Of a stretch of 64,000 nucleotides of DNA, positions 36,601-46,091 are shown one piece after another. Location: assembly GCF_000003815.2 (NCBI RefSeq), contig NC_049988.1, positions 15,501,296-15,565,295 of the forward strand. Reading direction: 5' to 3'. The notes below the pieces were generated by a model. That model was not told the origin of the DNA. It saw only the letters and a program-made list of their open reading frames with translations, and did not search any database. The DNA is from Branchiostoma floridae. Taxonomy: Eukaryota; Chordata; Leptocardii; Amphioxiformes; Branchiostomatidae. A program made the position numbers and the translations under genes. The number at the start of each line of letters is the position of its first letter. The stretch's first letter is position 1.

Positions 36601-39600
36601 ATGGCCAAGACTTGGCCAATACTCGGCCGGCAACCCGACGGTTTTTGACTCTCTCTTTTTCGGTCGGAGTTTGCCCGAACTCTTCTGCCTCGCGCCAGAC
36701 TCGTTCGGGCTTCCTGCAATAACCGGACGATATTCCGTCCGACTTTTAACAAGTTTGGCGTGCTTTGGGCGAGCGTTGTGCTGGTGTCGCTGGGAGCTCG
36801 GGAGGGCTCCGGCAGATTTTCAGTAACTGTCACCTAATCAATTTGACACCTGTGCCTTTGTTTTGGGCTTTCATCTTTAGTAAACAGTTTGTTCCGAAAA
36901 ATAAGATACATAAAGACTACTGTATGAACTTAAGAAAGCTGCGTACCTTTTATAATGTAAGGCAATTGGACACGAAGACAATACTTCCTATTTATTTTTT
37001 GCTATAGGTTTGGATGTGTGAGTTCATATATTCTTCATGTCTGAAGGCTTCCAGTCTGTAACTCGGACGGCCTTTGCCGGCCTTCGCTCGAGGTTCGCCC
37101 AAGGTTCGCCCGAGGTTTGCCCGATTTCAGCTTTGTCTAAATTATTGTATTATGTTGAATAAGACTGGTCTGTTCACTTTGTGGCTCTTGTGGTAGTTTT
37201 CGGATTGGTGTATCACAACATTCCAGTTGATATTATTGTTTTCAGCGTGCTCGTCCACTCCACTCATGTCGTACATATATTCCGCAACTCAGAAATTACA
37301 TTTGACACAAATATTGGATTTTTACAAGGTTAGTCAGTTCTGACTTCGTCCACGTTCAAGACATAGTACAATCTCTTTAACAAATTATAATCAGTTGTGT
37401 TGGACGGACGTCGGACGGGCTCCGTCCATTTGTAAAGGGGGAAGATTTTCAGCGAAAAATACAGCCGATACTCGGGCGATGTTGAAATTCGGCGAGCTCT
37501 GACCGATCTACAAATTCGGCCGGCGTCCGCATGAATTGTAAAGCCGGCTTAAACGGGGCTGTACAACGGTGTACGTGTTTCTTAATCAAAGGGGGAACAA
37601 TTTTCAGCATGCTGTCTGAATCATTTGAAAAGTAAATGTTTTCATACCACTACCACATACAGGAGTGTATTAATAGGAACAAAAATCCTGTGAGATAGTG
37701 TGTAATTCATGCCATTGCATCTATGTGGACTTAATTTATAATTAAAATAATACAATGTTTACACACGGACTCTCCTCGGTCAGCCCTAGGTTAGTTAAAT
37801 ACATGTAGTTCCGGGCAAGCGGGATGGTCCTACAGCCTGTCGAGTTATGCTGTTTACTAACTAACACACACACAAATAAATTGATACCCCACACGGGGAA
37901 CCGACAATAGAACCTTCTGATCAAGGTGATAACATACTTCAGGCTCAGATCGGATCCCCCGACATGGATGTTGACGAATCTCTGGAAAGCAGGAGGGCGT
38001 CCTTCGGCCTCTATCACAACGCTGAGTTTGACGATGGCGCCCTCCTGGCGATCAGACTTGGCCTCGAAGTGTAACCGCCCGCCGTCCGGGTCAGCGTCGG
38101 TCATCTGTTTCCCCAGGATGTTGCCGCAGGCCACCAGACCGACCTTGTGTGCTGCGTGGGAAAAAGGAACAAGTTGCCTGGACGTCGAATACATTGAGCT
38201 ACTGTACTTGCAATATAACGAATGTACTGTGAAGATGTATCTATGGGTTGCAATGATGTGTTTCCCTGTATACTTATATACCTTTCTCACGCGGCGGCCA
38301 TAATAGATTGAAGACGAGGTCAATGAGGCAAACGGACAAAACTTATTTCTTAAATCAGCTCCCATTTAGTTTTCCCCCAAACCACACAAATTTTCACAAT
38401 ATAGAATTAAATAATAAATATTATAACCAGTGTTATGCAGCGAAATATGTAGCAATTTAGACTCGCGTACTGCTCCCATATTCCCTTAAGAGATGCAAAA
38501 TAAAAACATAATAATGCAAATATTTGACGGACATGCAGCCGTTCTCTTACTGGTCAATTTTCTAATTTCCATGCTATCATTGGCTGAACTACTAATTATG
38601 ATGGATAGTCTTTTGTTTGCCTCATTGAACTCCTTTTAGATCTATCATGGCCGCCGCGTGAGAAAGGTGTATTTTATATACGCCAGGGCAGAGACTGTGA
38701 TTCTACCTACGAGAATAATTTCATCAGGTTGGTAGAATATAGGCTATAAGAGAATTCTTGTACACAACTAGAGAGTACTTACTGCGATTACATTTCGGTG
38801 TCTATCAGACACCTTCCTCAGCTCTGAGGAAGGTGTCTGATAGACACTCTAAGACAGCAAAACGTAAGCACAGTAAGTACTCCCTGGTTGTGTACAAGAA
38901 TTCTTCTATATCCTGCGAGTCTACCCATAGAGAGCTCCTTCGGAGTTTCTGTCGCTTCTAGGAATGTGTTACTTAAACGATGATCTCCAATCCATCTAGA
39001 TTTCCTACATTTCAACTCAATCAGCACGTCACCGGAACGTACTGCGCCTGCGCGAACCCTGGTGTTTTGGGGCTTGGTTTGGTCAACGTTGCATTGAAAT
39101 CCCGCTTGTTGCACAGTATATGTTAGAGACATGGTTTCATGCAAAACGTACACGGGATTTTATCCTTATATACGCACGTACTTTCTTAAATGCGGCCCTT
39201 TAGTAAACCGGGGGTTTAGCAAGGTTTAGCATGTCTATACTTTTCGCGCAGGCGCAGTACGTTCCGGTGACGTGCTAACTCAATCCATTGCTCTTAAGTC
39301 ACGTGAATGGACATTTAAAAGCAAATTACGCCTGGTTCGCTCAGTCAAGAATTAAGAAATAAGTGAAATGGATATCCTTACAAGCTATTGCTGTGACTTT
39401 GACTAGTTTACAAGAATAGATAACAAGTGTAATCAGGTACCACAACGGGGTATCGGACATTCTTCCCATCTCTTTCCCGCGTCCACAGTGTAGCACCAGT
39501 TGTAGCCGTCTCCTCCAGGGTCTCTACACTTGTTTCCAACGTCTGGCTCGGAGTTCTGGGGTGAATAGTTCTCACCATGTGGGGAGTTAGTGCCCCAACT

Positions 39601-42600
39601 GACAAAGGAAATGAAAGATTTCTCGTAAGATGAGTGTAACTTTTTGTTCAAATTTCAAACCGTTGTCGAATTTCTTGTTATGTTGGGGAGATTGCAATAG
39701 ATTCAACGCCCATTAGTTGTGATGATGTTTTTATTTAAAAAAAACTCATAGAGTTTATGTGAATTAATGAACTTTATTGCTCGAAAAGTGTACATAAAAC
39801 ACCGTGTCTTAACAGCCATTAAGCAACTTGACTACAAAGCTAATAGACCATACATCAAGAAGTACAAAATATTGTAGAAATATACAAAACGTCTAAAAGC
39901 ATTGATATGAAGTTTTGAATACGAATACATACGTTTGGCAGTCCCGTCCCTCCAAAGTATAATTTATATCTCCAAAGTAGGTCTGTCCATCCACTCGACA
40001 GTCATCACCTTAGGAACATATGAAAGGAATACGTCTCTAATACACACTTTCCACTAGGACGGCGCTCTCGCCGCGCTCTCTCTGCGACCTTAAAATTTGA
40101 CATATCGCTCAACGAAGTGTATAGAAAAGAAACAAATCTTTTTACACTTTGTGTGTTTTGTTGTCTTCTCAGTCACACTTTTACGTTTAGTATGATACAC
40201 CCAGTGAAAAATCGAAGGTAACACATATCCTATTTAGGTCGCAGTGAGAGCGCAGCGCGATCGCCGTGTAGTGGAAAGGGGGCCTAACCAGCGTACAGTA
40301 CATATTTGAATTTACATTGTTACTGTTATAGCTTATTGGGTACGCGTTCAAGAAATCCTCGAGTTTGTAGTTTAGGTCATCAAATCCCGACAATATGTTG
40401 GCACTTTGTAAAGAAAAAAAAGACACCACGAAAGATGTAGCAGTTTTGTATTCAGGTCTCAAATCCGGGGTTTAGTGTTGTTCTTGGCAATTGAATGTTT
40501 ATAACATCACACATCAAGATAAAGCAGGACTAAGGGAGAATCCATTTGATGAAGGATAAATTTCTTTATCAGCAGCTCTCATATTTCTAACGATGGAATT
40601 TTTTAAAAGTTTCTCTTACTGACGGGCAGCTCACAGATGTACTCATTCTGCGAGCTGCAGCTTATATCGTCAGTCCAGCCGTCGGATGTCACTTGTGCGC
40701 AGGCGTCCGCCGCGGGGGCTGATGGGTACCCAGGTGCCCAGGCAGACCACGTGACATCGGTGCCATCCGAAAGAGACCACTGTCCATCGCCATCCTTATC
40801 CGTGACTCCAATTGTCCTAGTTTGACCTCCTGTTTACATAAACCGTCAATTGTAAAAGTGATACAAATGTGCAAAGAACATGGCACCAATCTTCAGGCAG
40901 ATTTACCAGTGACAAAAGATAGAAAAAAAGTTTTTGAAGTAATTAGTGTAGCCGGCCAAGGAGTTACCATTAGCCACCGGGAATCTGCCGGTTGCTAATC
41001 GTCACTCCTTGGCCGGCTTCTTATGCCTCTGGTATATCTGCCTGAAGATTACCTGGTACAATGACAAGTTTGACAGGTGACAGACCGTCTTTTACACGCC
41101 TGTGCATTAGTGTTTAGCCCTGTATATATATAATAAAGTAAAAAGGCAAAAGTAAAGGTCCCATGGCCTTATTAAGAACGTACTACTGGAGCAGCGTCGG
41201 GTTGCTGTCTTGGGCCCGACATTGGGATGCAGAGCAGAGCGTATTTCTCTCCTCAGGCCACTTCCTTGTAACGTTACCTCCCAACCGAAGTCAGACAGGT
41301 ACTAACATTTATTTACATCTAGGCTGAGTAAGGAAGGGCGTGTAAAGTCCTTTCCAAAAGACACAACATCTGACCATAAATGCCAGGAATAGAACATGTG
41401 ACCTCCCGATCCCGTGTCGGCTAGGCGAACCATCAACGATCAAAATTTTGTAAAATAGATACACAAAGTCTCTCACCGGCGACGCAGTTGTTGACAAGTA
41501 ATATTGCTGCCCACTCTCCTTCATCATTTGGGGACGCCAGGTATCCGCCTTCCTTCCTGCACTCGTCCGACGCATCTGACTCTGATTTCGTGGGGGTGAA
41601 GACTTTGTAACGGGATCCAGCGTAGATCAAGATGTTGTCGAGGACTTCGATGCACGACAGAGCTGTAAAACATGATAAAGAATAGATCTATCTTTGTGAG
41701 CATCATATCGAAACAAATAAAACCCCAGCCCCTGTTCGATTTCGAACAGCGTAACGAACAAGTATATATGACCTCCTGATCGATTTCGAACACCATATCG
41801 AACAAAAAGATTTTGATTTCAAATGCCTCCGTCAAAAACAATTTAACGTTACGCTTGGCACAACGTTAAGGTATAAAACTTGATGCACCGAAATCAAGTT
41901 TCTGAACTTTGTAACATAAGCCAAACGAATAAGTTAAGTAAATAACGTTAAGAAAATAAATAAACTTTTTGTGTTGAATTTAGATGCACAATCCAAACGA
42001 AGAATTAGTCATATTAACGTAAAAACGCGCAAGGTTTTGCGATGGCCTCTTATCAGCGATCTTGAAGAAGTCTCACGTGTTGGGTCCGGCAGGTATACAA
42101 CCTCGCATGTCCAGTTGTAGTTGAAGTCACTGCTGGGTATGAGGCCGTCAGGGTCCCACGATTCGTCGGCGTTCACCCAGAAATCGCCTCCAGCGACAGT
42201 CCTGGCGGAGTTGCCGAGCGTCGGGGCGATGGGCATCGGCCCGAACCCCACGTACGTCTGGGCAACCCCGACGCTTACGTGTGAGCTCTCGGCTGCCCGC
42301 ATGATCACCTGAAGCTGTGAGAATGAAAAAAATCTCGACGTACGCTCCCCTGTATTTTCTCTCTTTCTCTCTCTTTCTCAAAACCAATGCACTAGGAAAT
42401 GCATTTCTGCAATTTTAAAATATATATCTTCTGATCGATATCACCACTGTAAAAATGCCTCAACCCCCGAGTCATACCAAAACGTCAGCTCTAGGTCACG
42501 AAACCTTACACACACGTGAAGTCAGTAATTGGTCAAAACTGCCATGAAGTTTATACCGTCCACAGACTCTGTTGAGTGATGGTCATTTCTTTATTCCTGT

Positions 42601-45515
42601 ATTTGGATCTTTACGACCACAAGGCGAAGGGGGGAGGGGGAACAGATAAATGGTCACCTTTACAAGCCCCCCTCCCCCCATGCGCGTTTCAACATAACAG
42701 GTTGAAAAAAACTTATTGTCTCTCTATTCTAGTTTTCTTTCTTCTTTTATTTTGCTATACCCCCATTGAAAACGGGATGGTGGAAGACATGTCATACCTG
42801 AAACTGGAAGAATCCCAGCGGCATGGTTTTCGCAGGCAGTTCCAGGTGCAGCCGGTCAGGCTGTACGTCTTCAATGTCATGCAGCAAATCAATCAGTACA
42901 TCCGTGTACGTATCGTTCACGGGTACCGTCCACAGCGCCGAGGCCTGTTTTTAAAATGCAGTTCGTATTAAATTTTGTATTTGTACTCATTCGAAATGAA
43001 ACAAGTCATTACGCTGGGTCAGCCAATGCAGCTATCGCAAAATATGGCAATCGGTCGTCATAAATAATAGTAAATTTCGAGAGAAATGAACAAATATTAA
43101 TTATAGTACAGTGATGGGAAATGTTGAAGGTGAATTGTAGGTTAGGCCCCCTTTCCACAAGACGATGATCGCGCTGCGCTCTCACTGCGACCTAAATAGG
43201 ATATGTGTAACCATCGCTTTTACACTGGGTTTATCATACAAAACGTAAAAGTGTGACTGAGGAGACAACAAAACGCAGAAAGTGTAAAAAAGATTCGTTT
43301 CTTTCTATAGAATTCGTTGAGTGATATGTCAAATTTTAGGTCGCAGAGAGAGCGCAGTGAAAGCGCCGTCCTAGTGGAAAGGGGGTATTATGGGTAACGT
43401 TTCATCAGAACAAGAAATGGGTTTTGTAGTGAGCCGTGAATTCTTGGACTTTGATTTAGGCTTCATACTGTATGTACAACATTGCTTACCACTTGGGCAC
43501 ACACTATGCGTTTTGAACGAAACTACTTTAATTCATTTAAATTCATTTAAGAAAATGGAGCGTTCCCGTTGATTTTGAGTTCGGGATAGTGCTATACATA
43601 AACTGTACGAAAATGGAAACACCGGCGCTCTACGGACAGTCAGTCGGAAACTACGTGATACCTTCTAGCGACTGGGCAAGGGTCCCCTAGACGGGCAGAA
43701 CAGTCTAGTTGCTTTCCGCGTGATCAACTGCACTGATCTAACCGTATAAGATACTTCCTAATCTCTTCTTCACCTTCAATACTACCGATCATGAGGAACA
43801 CTTGGGATTGTTGAGAAAAAGAAGCATTGAACTACACCCACCTGATAAGTGCCTCCACAGCTGAATGACGCTAAACCATGAAGGGTCAGAGCACCAGTGC
43901 GGGGAACTTGAAGGGGGTTATCCTTACTGTAGGGACAAGTGTCATACATGTATGTTAGTAGTAATCTTTTTTTTTTCAAAAAGAGTATTCTTCAAAGACT
44001 AACCTTAAACTAAACCATTTTTTTATTTATCAATCAAAGCCTCACTTTACAATTTGTACATGAAAATTTGCCACAACCAGACAAGAAATGAATGAATAGA
44101 AATTTGCAGATATGATATCTTGCATAAAAAAGGATATAAAGTGCCGAAGACTAAAGTTTTCTTGAATTGAAATTTGGATAGCGAATTTGTGTAAGAACCG
44201 TTTCAACATTTGTATGCTTCTTCTTTGCCTCAAAGACGTAGAAAGTAACGTTACGTGCCTTTTTATGTTTAGGCATTACAACAACAACAACAACAAAAAT
44301 TTTTACCTGCGGGCTCCCTCATGAATGTCCACGGACACGTGACAGGGCTGTCCAGTAGATGTCTCACTGGTTACAGTCTGCGGGTTCCCATCGAAGTTAC
44401 AGTCCACGTTCAGCTGTGGACAGGGCTTGGCTGAGACTGCAGCGAAGATACAATTTGGAATACAAAATCAAATATCTCTCTGTTTGAATAACCTTTGTTT
44501 TTTTACGTTTCTTTCATATCTTAGTTGGCTTTCATATCTTAGTTGAATAAGAGCGCCTCGGAACTTTTGTTTAGAACAGCATTTACGGAACCCTTTTATT
44601 TGCATAGCTACCCTGGCTTGATCCTTTTAATGTAACGTTATATAAAAACATCTACAGCAATGATGCCCATGACAACATTAATCTTAACACAGTCCACTTT
44701 AAAAATCTATGGAGTGGCCTTTTTGTAGCACCCATTCAACATTTGAACGGCATGCCTCGATAGAATGAAGAAATCACATCACTGTAGACACACCTGAGTG
44801 GCCGTAGAAGCAAACATCGTGGACCCAAATGTTGTATCCAGTAGTTGTCCACATAGTGATCTTCCAATACCGCCCCGTTCCTCTGAACCCCCCGAAATAT
44901 TGAGTTTCGACGGTATCAATGCGGACCGAGTCCGAGTTCTCGACGTGTTGCCACACGTACGGGTCCACCATGGAGGCCTCCAGGATGAAGCTACCGACAT
45001 CCGCCAGATCCCAGCCATGGTTTTCGATGCTGATTTCGTATATGATGTGGGTCGCCTGCAGATCGAGGATCATCCAGTGCCTGTTGTTGGGTGGGAATAG
45101 AGTGAAGGGGGATTGCCACCAGGTGCTGAAGTCGCAGTCAATGGCACCTTCGGCGGATGTGACGGAATCCTGCTGTTCCCACCAGTCAACTAGATAGCTG
45201 GGTGGGATGGTGAGCCAGTGCTCTGTCTGACCAAGATCTGTAGCGGTAAAATCATCGGTGAACAATGAGTGACAAAATTGCTAGTAACGACTTTTTATTG
45301 CATTGCCAAGAGCAGGGACGGCTATGTAGAATACAGATTTAAAATCAGATCACTTTTTAAAAATCATTTGTATATTCCTGGGAAGAGCAGAGTATCCTAG
45401 AAATTCTGACGGCATTCCAGACATTTGTGCCAATTCTTGTGGCCGCCGGAATGTTTTTGTCAAGCTCAAAACACGCACACGCGCAGGCGCGCGCGCGCAC
45501 ACTGGCACACACACA

Positions 45516-45565
<50 letters not shown>

Positions 45566-46091
45566 CTAGTGGAAGTATAACGTCAACCTCCGTGAATATC
45601 TCATGTGTTAAAAAAGAACCAGCCTTACCCCAACACAGGCCCGGGTCGTCGCCGCCGGTGCGGGTGCACACTGTGCAGGTGTCACCGTTGGATTTGGCGC
45701 CATTCTCGCACGTCAGGACGCTAGCGGGGACACTGCGGCAGGGGTTCGACTGGGTCAGCCTCAGGACTGCAGCACCCACAAACAGCGCTGGGCGTTTTTT
45801 TTTCAGTAAAAAATGAGACAATACTCTGTGACAGGCCACAATTTTCAGAACAGCGAAAGTTCCTTTAGATGGCTTAAATCCTTTTAAATTACGTTAAGCC
45901 CCATATGTCTGAATTGACTCCTTTAAATCAGTAAAATTGTTGAACTTAATACAGTCATTAGAACCAAGACAGATCCGTATGTCACATACATGTGCAATGT
46001 CCAAGGAAGATACATTTGTTCTAACAACAACAACAACAGCAACAAGAATATATGCAATCTCACCTGTTATTCCGAATAACAGCTTCGTCAT
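17979..46091 (-). CDS. Gene C: complete polycystin-1-like receptor/channel with discoidin, C-type lectin, kringle, REJ, GPS, PLAT
   Basis: Exons in order: 46064-46091, 45629-45787, 44794-45237, 44307-44436, 43842-43926, 42798-42944, 42077-42314, 41477-41662, 40620-40829, 39933-40008, 39441-39598, 37938-38151, 34926-35115, 34351-34531, 32631-32773, 31849-31956, [one in gap 31066-31623], 30182-30307, 29712-29826, 29210-29295, 28742-28870, 28104-28253, 27560-27772, 26925-27213, 26426-26556, 25802-26020, 25312-25419, 24888-25066, 23952-24017, 23665-23772, 22972-23185, 22475-22862, 21957-22144, 21621-21695, 21285-21383, 20946-21179, 20507-20675, 20279-20376, 19672-19780, 19111-19449, 17979-18775. 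With a 177-nt hidden exon the total is 7503 nt, or 2500 residues plus TAG. The product has the polycystin-1 plan: a large ectodomain, GPS, 11 membrane spans, PLAT after span 1 and a polycystin channel half. It is probably a plasma- or ciliary-membrane subunit that partners a PKD2-type channel (family inference). Confidence 0.93.
21445..21547. repeat. (CT)n/(CTGT)n microsatellite
   Basis: TCTCTCTGTCTC units in the gene C intron between exons 34 and 35. Confidence 0.95.
21957..23185 (-). CDS. Gene C exons 31-33: transmembrane segments 2-5
   Basis: Exons 22972-23185, 22475-22862 and 21957-22144. HLWFSVAGRPARSPFTRVQR leads into span 2 (LSCCLTLLYSTMVTNIMFF). Span 3 is IGIQSAAIILPVNLLIVFFF. A hydrophilic Ser/Asn/Lys-rich cytoplasmic loop of about 90 residues follows. 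Span 4 lies around WWVVYFGWLLVWAASFVAAF and span 5 around FLVQPFKLMLIAMLFALL. The S-x-P-F-T-R-VQRLSCC--LL motif is typical of polycystin-1 family proteins after PLAT. Confidence 0.9.
23665..25419 (-). CDS. Gene C exons 27-30: PLAT/LH2 domain
   Basis: Exons 25312-25419, 24888-25066, 23952-24017 and 23665-23772, residues about 1445-1598. Diagnostic text is CQYLITVYTGFKGNAGTTAE, ISIVLHGFNE, ILFEQGSVDSFLVSTEQPLG, THMQVWHNNAGYSPAWFLNQ and VIVVNRGTNETTYFLANRWL. The Y-I-V-TG-GAGTTA, F--GS-D-F, L-L-VWHDN-G-SP-WFL pattern is the PLAT fold found after span 1 in all polycystin-1 proteins. It is predicted cytoplasmic, with phospholipid/protein binding inferred from the family. Confidence 0.93.
25802..26020 (-). 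CDS. Gene C exon 26: GPS motif and first transmembrane segment
   Basis: 219 nt (73 codons, phase 0). AGAMSNMTHMHCRCDHLTKF carries the C-x-C-D-H-L-T-x-F GPS signature. Self-cleavage would be expected between L and T, around residue 1388/1389. It is followed by PAGLILVLAVFGSYLFLLLF, the first membrane span, and a basic stop-transfer stretch SRKADRKDLTK. The exon end that keeps frame with the PLAT exon uses a GC donor (AAG then gcaaga). Confidence 0.9.
26426..29826 (-). CDS. Gene C exons 19-25: juxtamembrane stalk leading to GPS
   Basis: Exons 29712-29826, 29210-29295, 28742-28870, 28104-28253, 27560-27772, 26925-27213 and 26426-26556. Motifs include SSILKSTFQSLRMMSGN, GFEALDVLDDIMLNAMMPEF, NKCPRG, LDDVVYIFNSAAPLGELS, MWHLPEDEISI and VYFAEEPIHLWQGDGCS. 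The last supplies the Trp and first Cys of the GPS. For exon 25 I preferred the donor after AGT (gtaggt) to the one four bases further on, because only that choice keeps frame into the GPS exon. Gene A has counterparts of the first four exons. Confidence 0.85.
28266..28402 (+). mobile_element. Penelope-like element C-terminal fragment
   Basis: Translation gives KIKEAIHIQLEGAKLNRKEG followed by RELPKSYLPLF. The EAI-I-----LNR-EG--LP--Y-PLF pattern is the usual end of the GIY-YIG-linked C-terminus of Penelope-type retroelements. It is followed by a short hairpin with GACCAAGTCTCGT / ACGAGACTTGGTC (28418-28448). It overlaps no exon, in the gene C intron above 28253. Confidence 0.6.
29432..29697. 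repeat. (CTCA)n microsatellite
   Basis: About 265 bp of ACTCACTC units, ending 15 bp from the exon 19 donor at 29712. Confidence 0.95.
30182..38151 (-). CDS. Gene C exons 12-18: REJ region continuation (one exon in gap)
   Basis: Exons 37938-38151, 34926-35115, 34351-34531, 32631-32773, 31849-31956, one predicted in 31066-31623, and 30182-30307. Blocks include CGNILGKQMTDADPDGGRLH, GAIVKLSVVIEAEGRPPA, CRTNCNPENHVISEEL, PEFPGLDFG-like text, AAGNYTIRLTD, DQFCVTCD, EYGPVQMEVKYEFIPAGV, VDIAPGTVIIILRAFAVDG and LLVTAFPDQLTPESM. The flanking exons are both phase 0. Genes A and D each have a 177-nt phase-0 exon here, so the missing one is almost certainly under the N run. Confidence 0.88.
30463..30702. 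mobile_element. MITE family 2 copy
   Basis: Inverted termini ATCCCCTTTCCACGAAGACG / CGCCGTCTAGTGGAAAGGGG around the family core (AATTTGACAGATCGCTCAAC). Confidence 0.7.
30936..30991. repeat. Inverted repeat beside the first assembly gap
   Basis: TCTAGATTGAGCAGATACGA / TCGTATCTGTTCAACCTAGA, with a TTTAAGGCTTAAA centre, 75 bp from the N run. Confidence 0.7.
31066..31623. other. Assembly gap (558 N), hides gene C exon 17
   Basis: Unsequenced. Flanking exons are phase 0; both paralogs have a 177-nt exon here. Confidence 0.95.
32092..32314. mobile_element. Inverted-repeat element family 4 in gene C intron 15
   Basis: Inverted arms containing ATGCGCAG, TTGTGGGTAA and TGTCAAAGGTGAAAG / its complement. 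Relatives at 62727-62938 (matching gene D intron), 26744-26890 and 16185-16370. Confidence 0.7.
32436..32592. repeat. Inverted repeat with CTCTCCAAG arms
   Basis: TATAACCTACTCTCCAAGCA and GGAGAGTAGATATAACCC form imperfect arms around ACTCCGGCTC/GAGCCTAACC. Ends about 40 bp from exon 15. Confidence 0.55.
32877..33512. other. Assembly gap (636 N)
   Basis: Inside the gene C intron between exons 14 and 15. No exon is expected, since the flanking phases already join correctly. Confidence 0.95.
34035..34320 (-). repeat. SINE-like repeat in gene C intron 14
   Basis: GAGAGGAAAGTCGTGCAAAG and CTTACACCTGGGTGGAGCGG match the family tail. Gene D has a copy in the equivalent intron (61800-62050). Confidence 0.6.
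34660..34890 (-). repeat. SINE-like repeat in gene C intron 13
   Basis: CCTTCACCGCCTTTACCTAC, TTACACCTGGGTAGAGTGAG and a tRNA-like head ending at ATTTCAACCCAGAACCTCTG. Confidence 0.55.
35233..37551. mobile_element. 2.3-kb fold-back element with long composite inverted arms
   Basis: Terminal arms 35233-35446 and 37328-37551 are inverted copies (TTTACAATTCATGCGGACGC, GACGGAGTCCGTCCGACGTC-like, ATAATTTGTTAATGAGATTG). A second inverted pair, 35447-35590 and 36466-36605, carries GGCCTCGCTGAAATTAAGCG. The right side also has about 720 bp of unpaired sequence (36606-37327). An N run (35681-36461) covers part of the centre. No transposase ORF is visible. It lies in the gene C intron between exons 12 and 13. 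Confidence 0.75.
35681..36461. other. Assembly gap (781 N) inside the fold-back element
   Basis: Bordered on both sides by inverted-repeat arms, which probably caused the gap. Confidence 0.95.
38753..38906. repeat. Near-palindrome in gene C intron 11
   Basis: Outer arms GAATTCTTGTACACAAC / GTTGTGTACAAGAATTC; inner perfect arms GTGTCTATCAGACACCTTCC / its complement around CTCAGCTCTGAG. Confidence 0.8.
39441..40008 (-). CDS. Gene C exons 10-11: kringle domain
   Basis: Exons 39933-40008 (76 nt) and 39441-39598 (158 nt), outer phase 1, inner phase 2, about residues 543-620. All six kringle cysteines are present: DDCRVDGQTY, GRDCQ, GNKCRDPGG, YNWCYTVD, WEECP and IPRCG. The SEPDVGNKCRDP and WCYTVDAGKRWEECPIP motifs are diagnostic. 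The 158-nt length serves as the intact reference for the shortened gene D exon. Confidence 0.92.
40044..40285. mobile_element. MITE family 2 copy
   Basis: Termini and core as at 30463, in the gene C intron before the first kringle exon (40009-40619). Confidence 0.7.
40620..41662 (-). CDS. Gene C exons 8-9: C-type lectin-like domain
   Basis: Exons 41477-41662 and 40620-40829, all boundaries phase 1, residues about 411-542. Typical features are SRYKVFTPTKSESDASDECR, GGYLASPNDEGEWAAI, GVTDKDGDGQWSLSDGTDV, WSAWAPGYP, DACAQVTSDGW, and NEYICELP at the end. The sites where EPN/QPD and WND would coordinate calcium and sugar read PSAPAAD and W-T/S-D, so canonical mannose- or galactose-type calcium binding is not supported. 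Gene D has a close copy. Confidence 0.88.
40952..41022. repeat. Short inverted repeat in gene C CTLD intron
   Basis: GCCGGCCAAGGAGT ... ACTCCTTGGCCGGC, with TACCATTAGC/GCTAATCGTC inside. Confidence 0.7.
41150..41440 (-). repeat. SINE-like repeat in the CTLD intron of gene C
   Basis: Tail motifs of the SINE family in reverse orientation (AGGAAGGGCGTGTAAAGTCC, CAACCGAAGTCAGACAGGTA). Gene D carries a copy in the same intron (58085-58345). Confidence 0.6.
42077..42314 (-). CDS. Gene C exon 7: start of REJ domain
   Basis: 238 nt, ending in phase 1. It contains VSVGVAQTYVGFGPMPIAPT, then DFWVNADESWDPDGLIPSSD and FNYNWTCEVVYLPDPT. The D-S/E-S-WDPD followed by F-Y-W-C pattern is the conserved opening of REJ (receptor for egg jelly) modules. 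In gene C the next exons are the lectin-kringle cassette, so this REJ start is separated from the rest of the region by about 210 residues. Confidence 0.82.
42798..44436 (-). CDS. Gene C exons 4-6: linker preceding REJ
   Basis: Exons 44307-44436, 43842-43926 and 42798-42944 encode a region of about 120 residues with AKPCPQLNVDCNFDGNP, QPCHVSVDIHEGARS, KDNPLQVPRTG, DVQPDRLHLELPAKTMPLG. I recognise no named domain. The three exons have counterparts of identical length and phase in gene D (130, 85, 147 nt). Confidence 0.85.
43146..43386. mobile_element. MITE family 2 copy, opposite orientation
   Basis: Same element inverted relative to 30463 and 40044. In the gene C intron between 42945 and 43841. 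A truncated relative lies at 8792-8880. Confidence 0.7.
44794..45237 (-). CDS. Gene C exon 3: discoidin-like domain
   Basis: A single 444-nt exon, phase 1 on both sides, residues about 63-210. Key features are AIDCDFSTWW, RHWMILDLQATHIIYEISI, FILEASMVDPYVWQHVENSD, YFGGFRGTGRYWKITMWT and TTGYNIWVHDVCFYGH. The symmetric 1-1 exon makes the domain a mobile module. Very close to gene D 55003-55446. Confidence 0.9.
45476..45562. repeat. (CA)n/(CG)n microsatellite
   Basis: GCGCGCGCGCACAC leading into a CA run in gene C intron 2. Confidence 0.95.
45629..46091 (-). CDS. Gene C exons 1-2: signal peptide and Cys-rich segment
   Basis: Exon 1 (28 nt) encodes MTKLLFGIT; exon 2 (159 nt, phase 1) adds ALFVGAAVLRLTQSNPC. 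Together they make a signal peptide of roughly 20-24 residues. Cysteines follow in SNPC, LTCENG, TCTVC and GLCWG. The start is supported by gene D, where the same MTKLLFGIT exon recurs with a matching upstream leader. The exon ends in phase 1 and goes straight to the discoidin exon, whereas gene D has a kringle at this point. Confidence 0.9.

Noticed and set aside
35471-36833. Reading frames of 360-405 codons
   Set aside because: Mostly runs of N translated as X, flanked by fold-back repeat arms.
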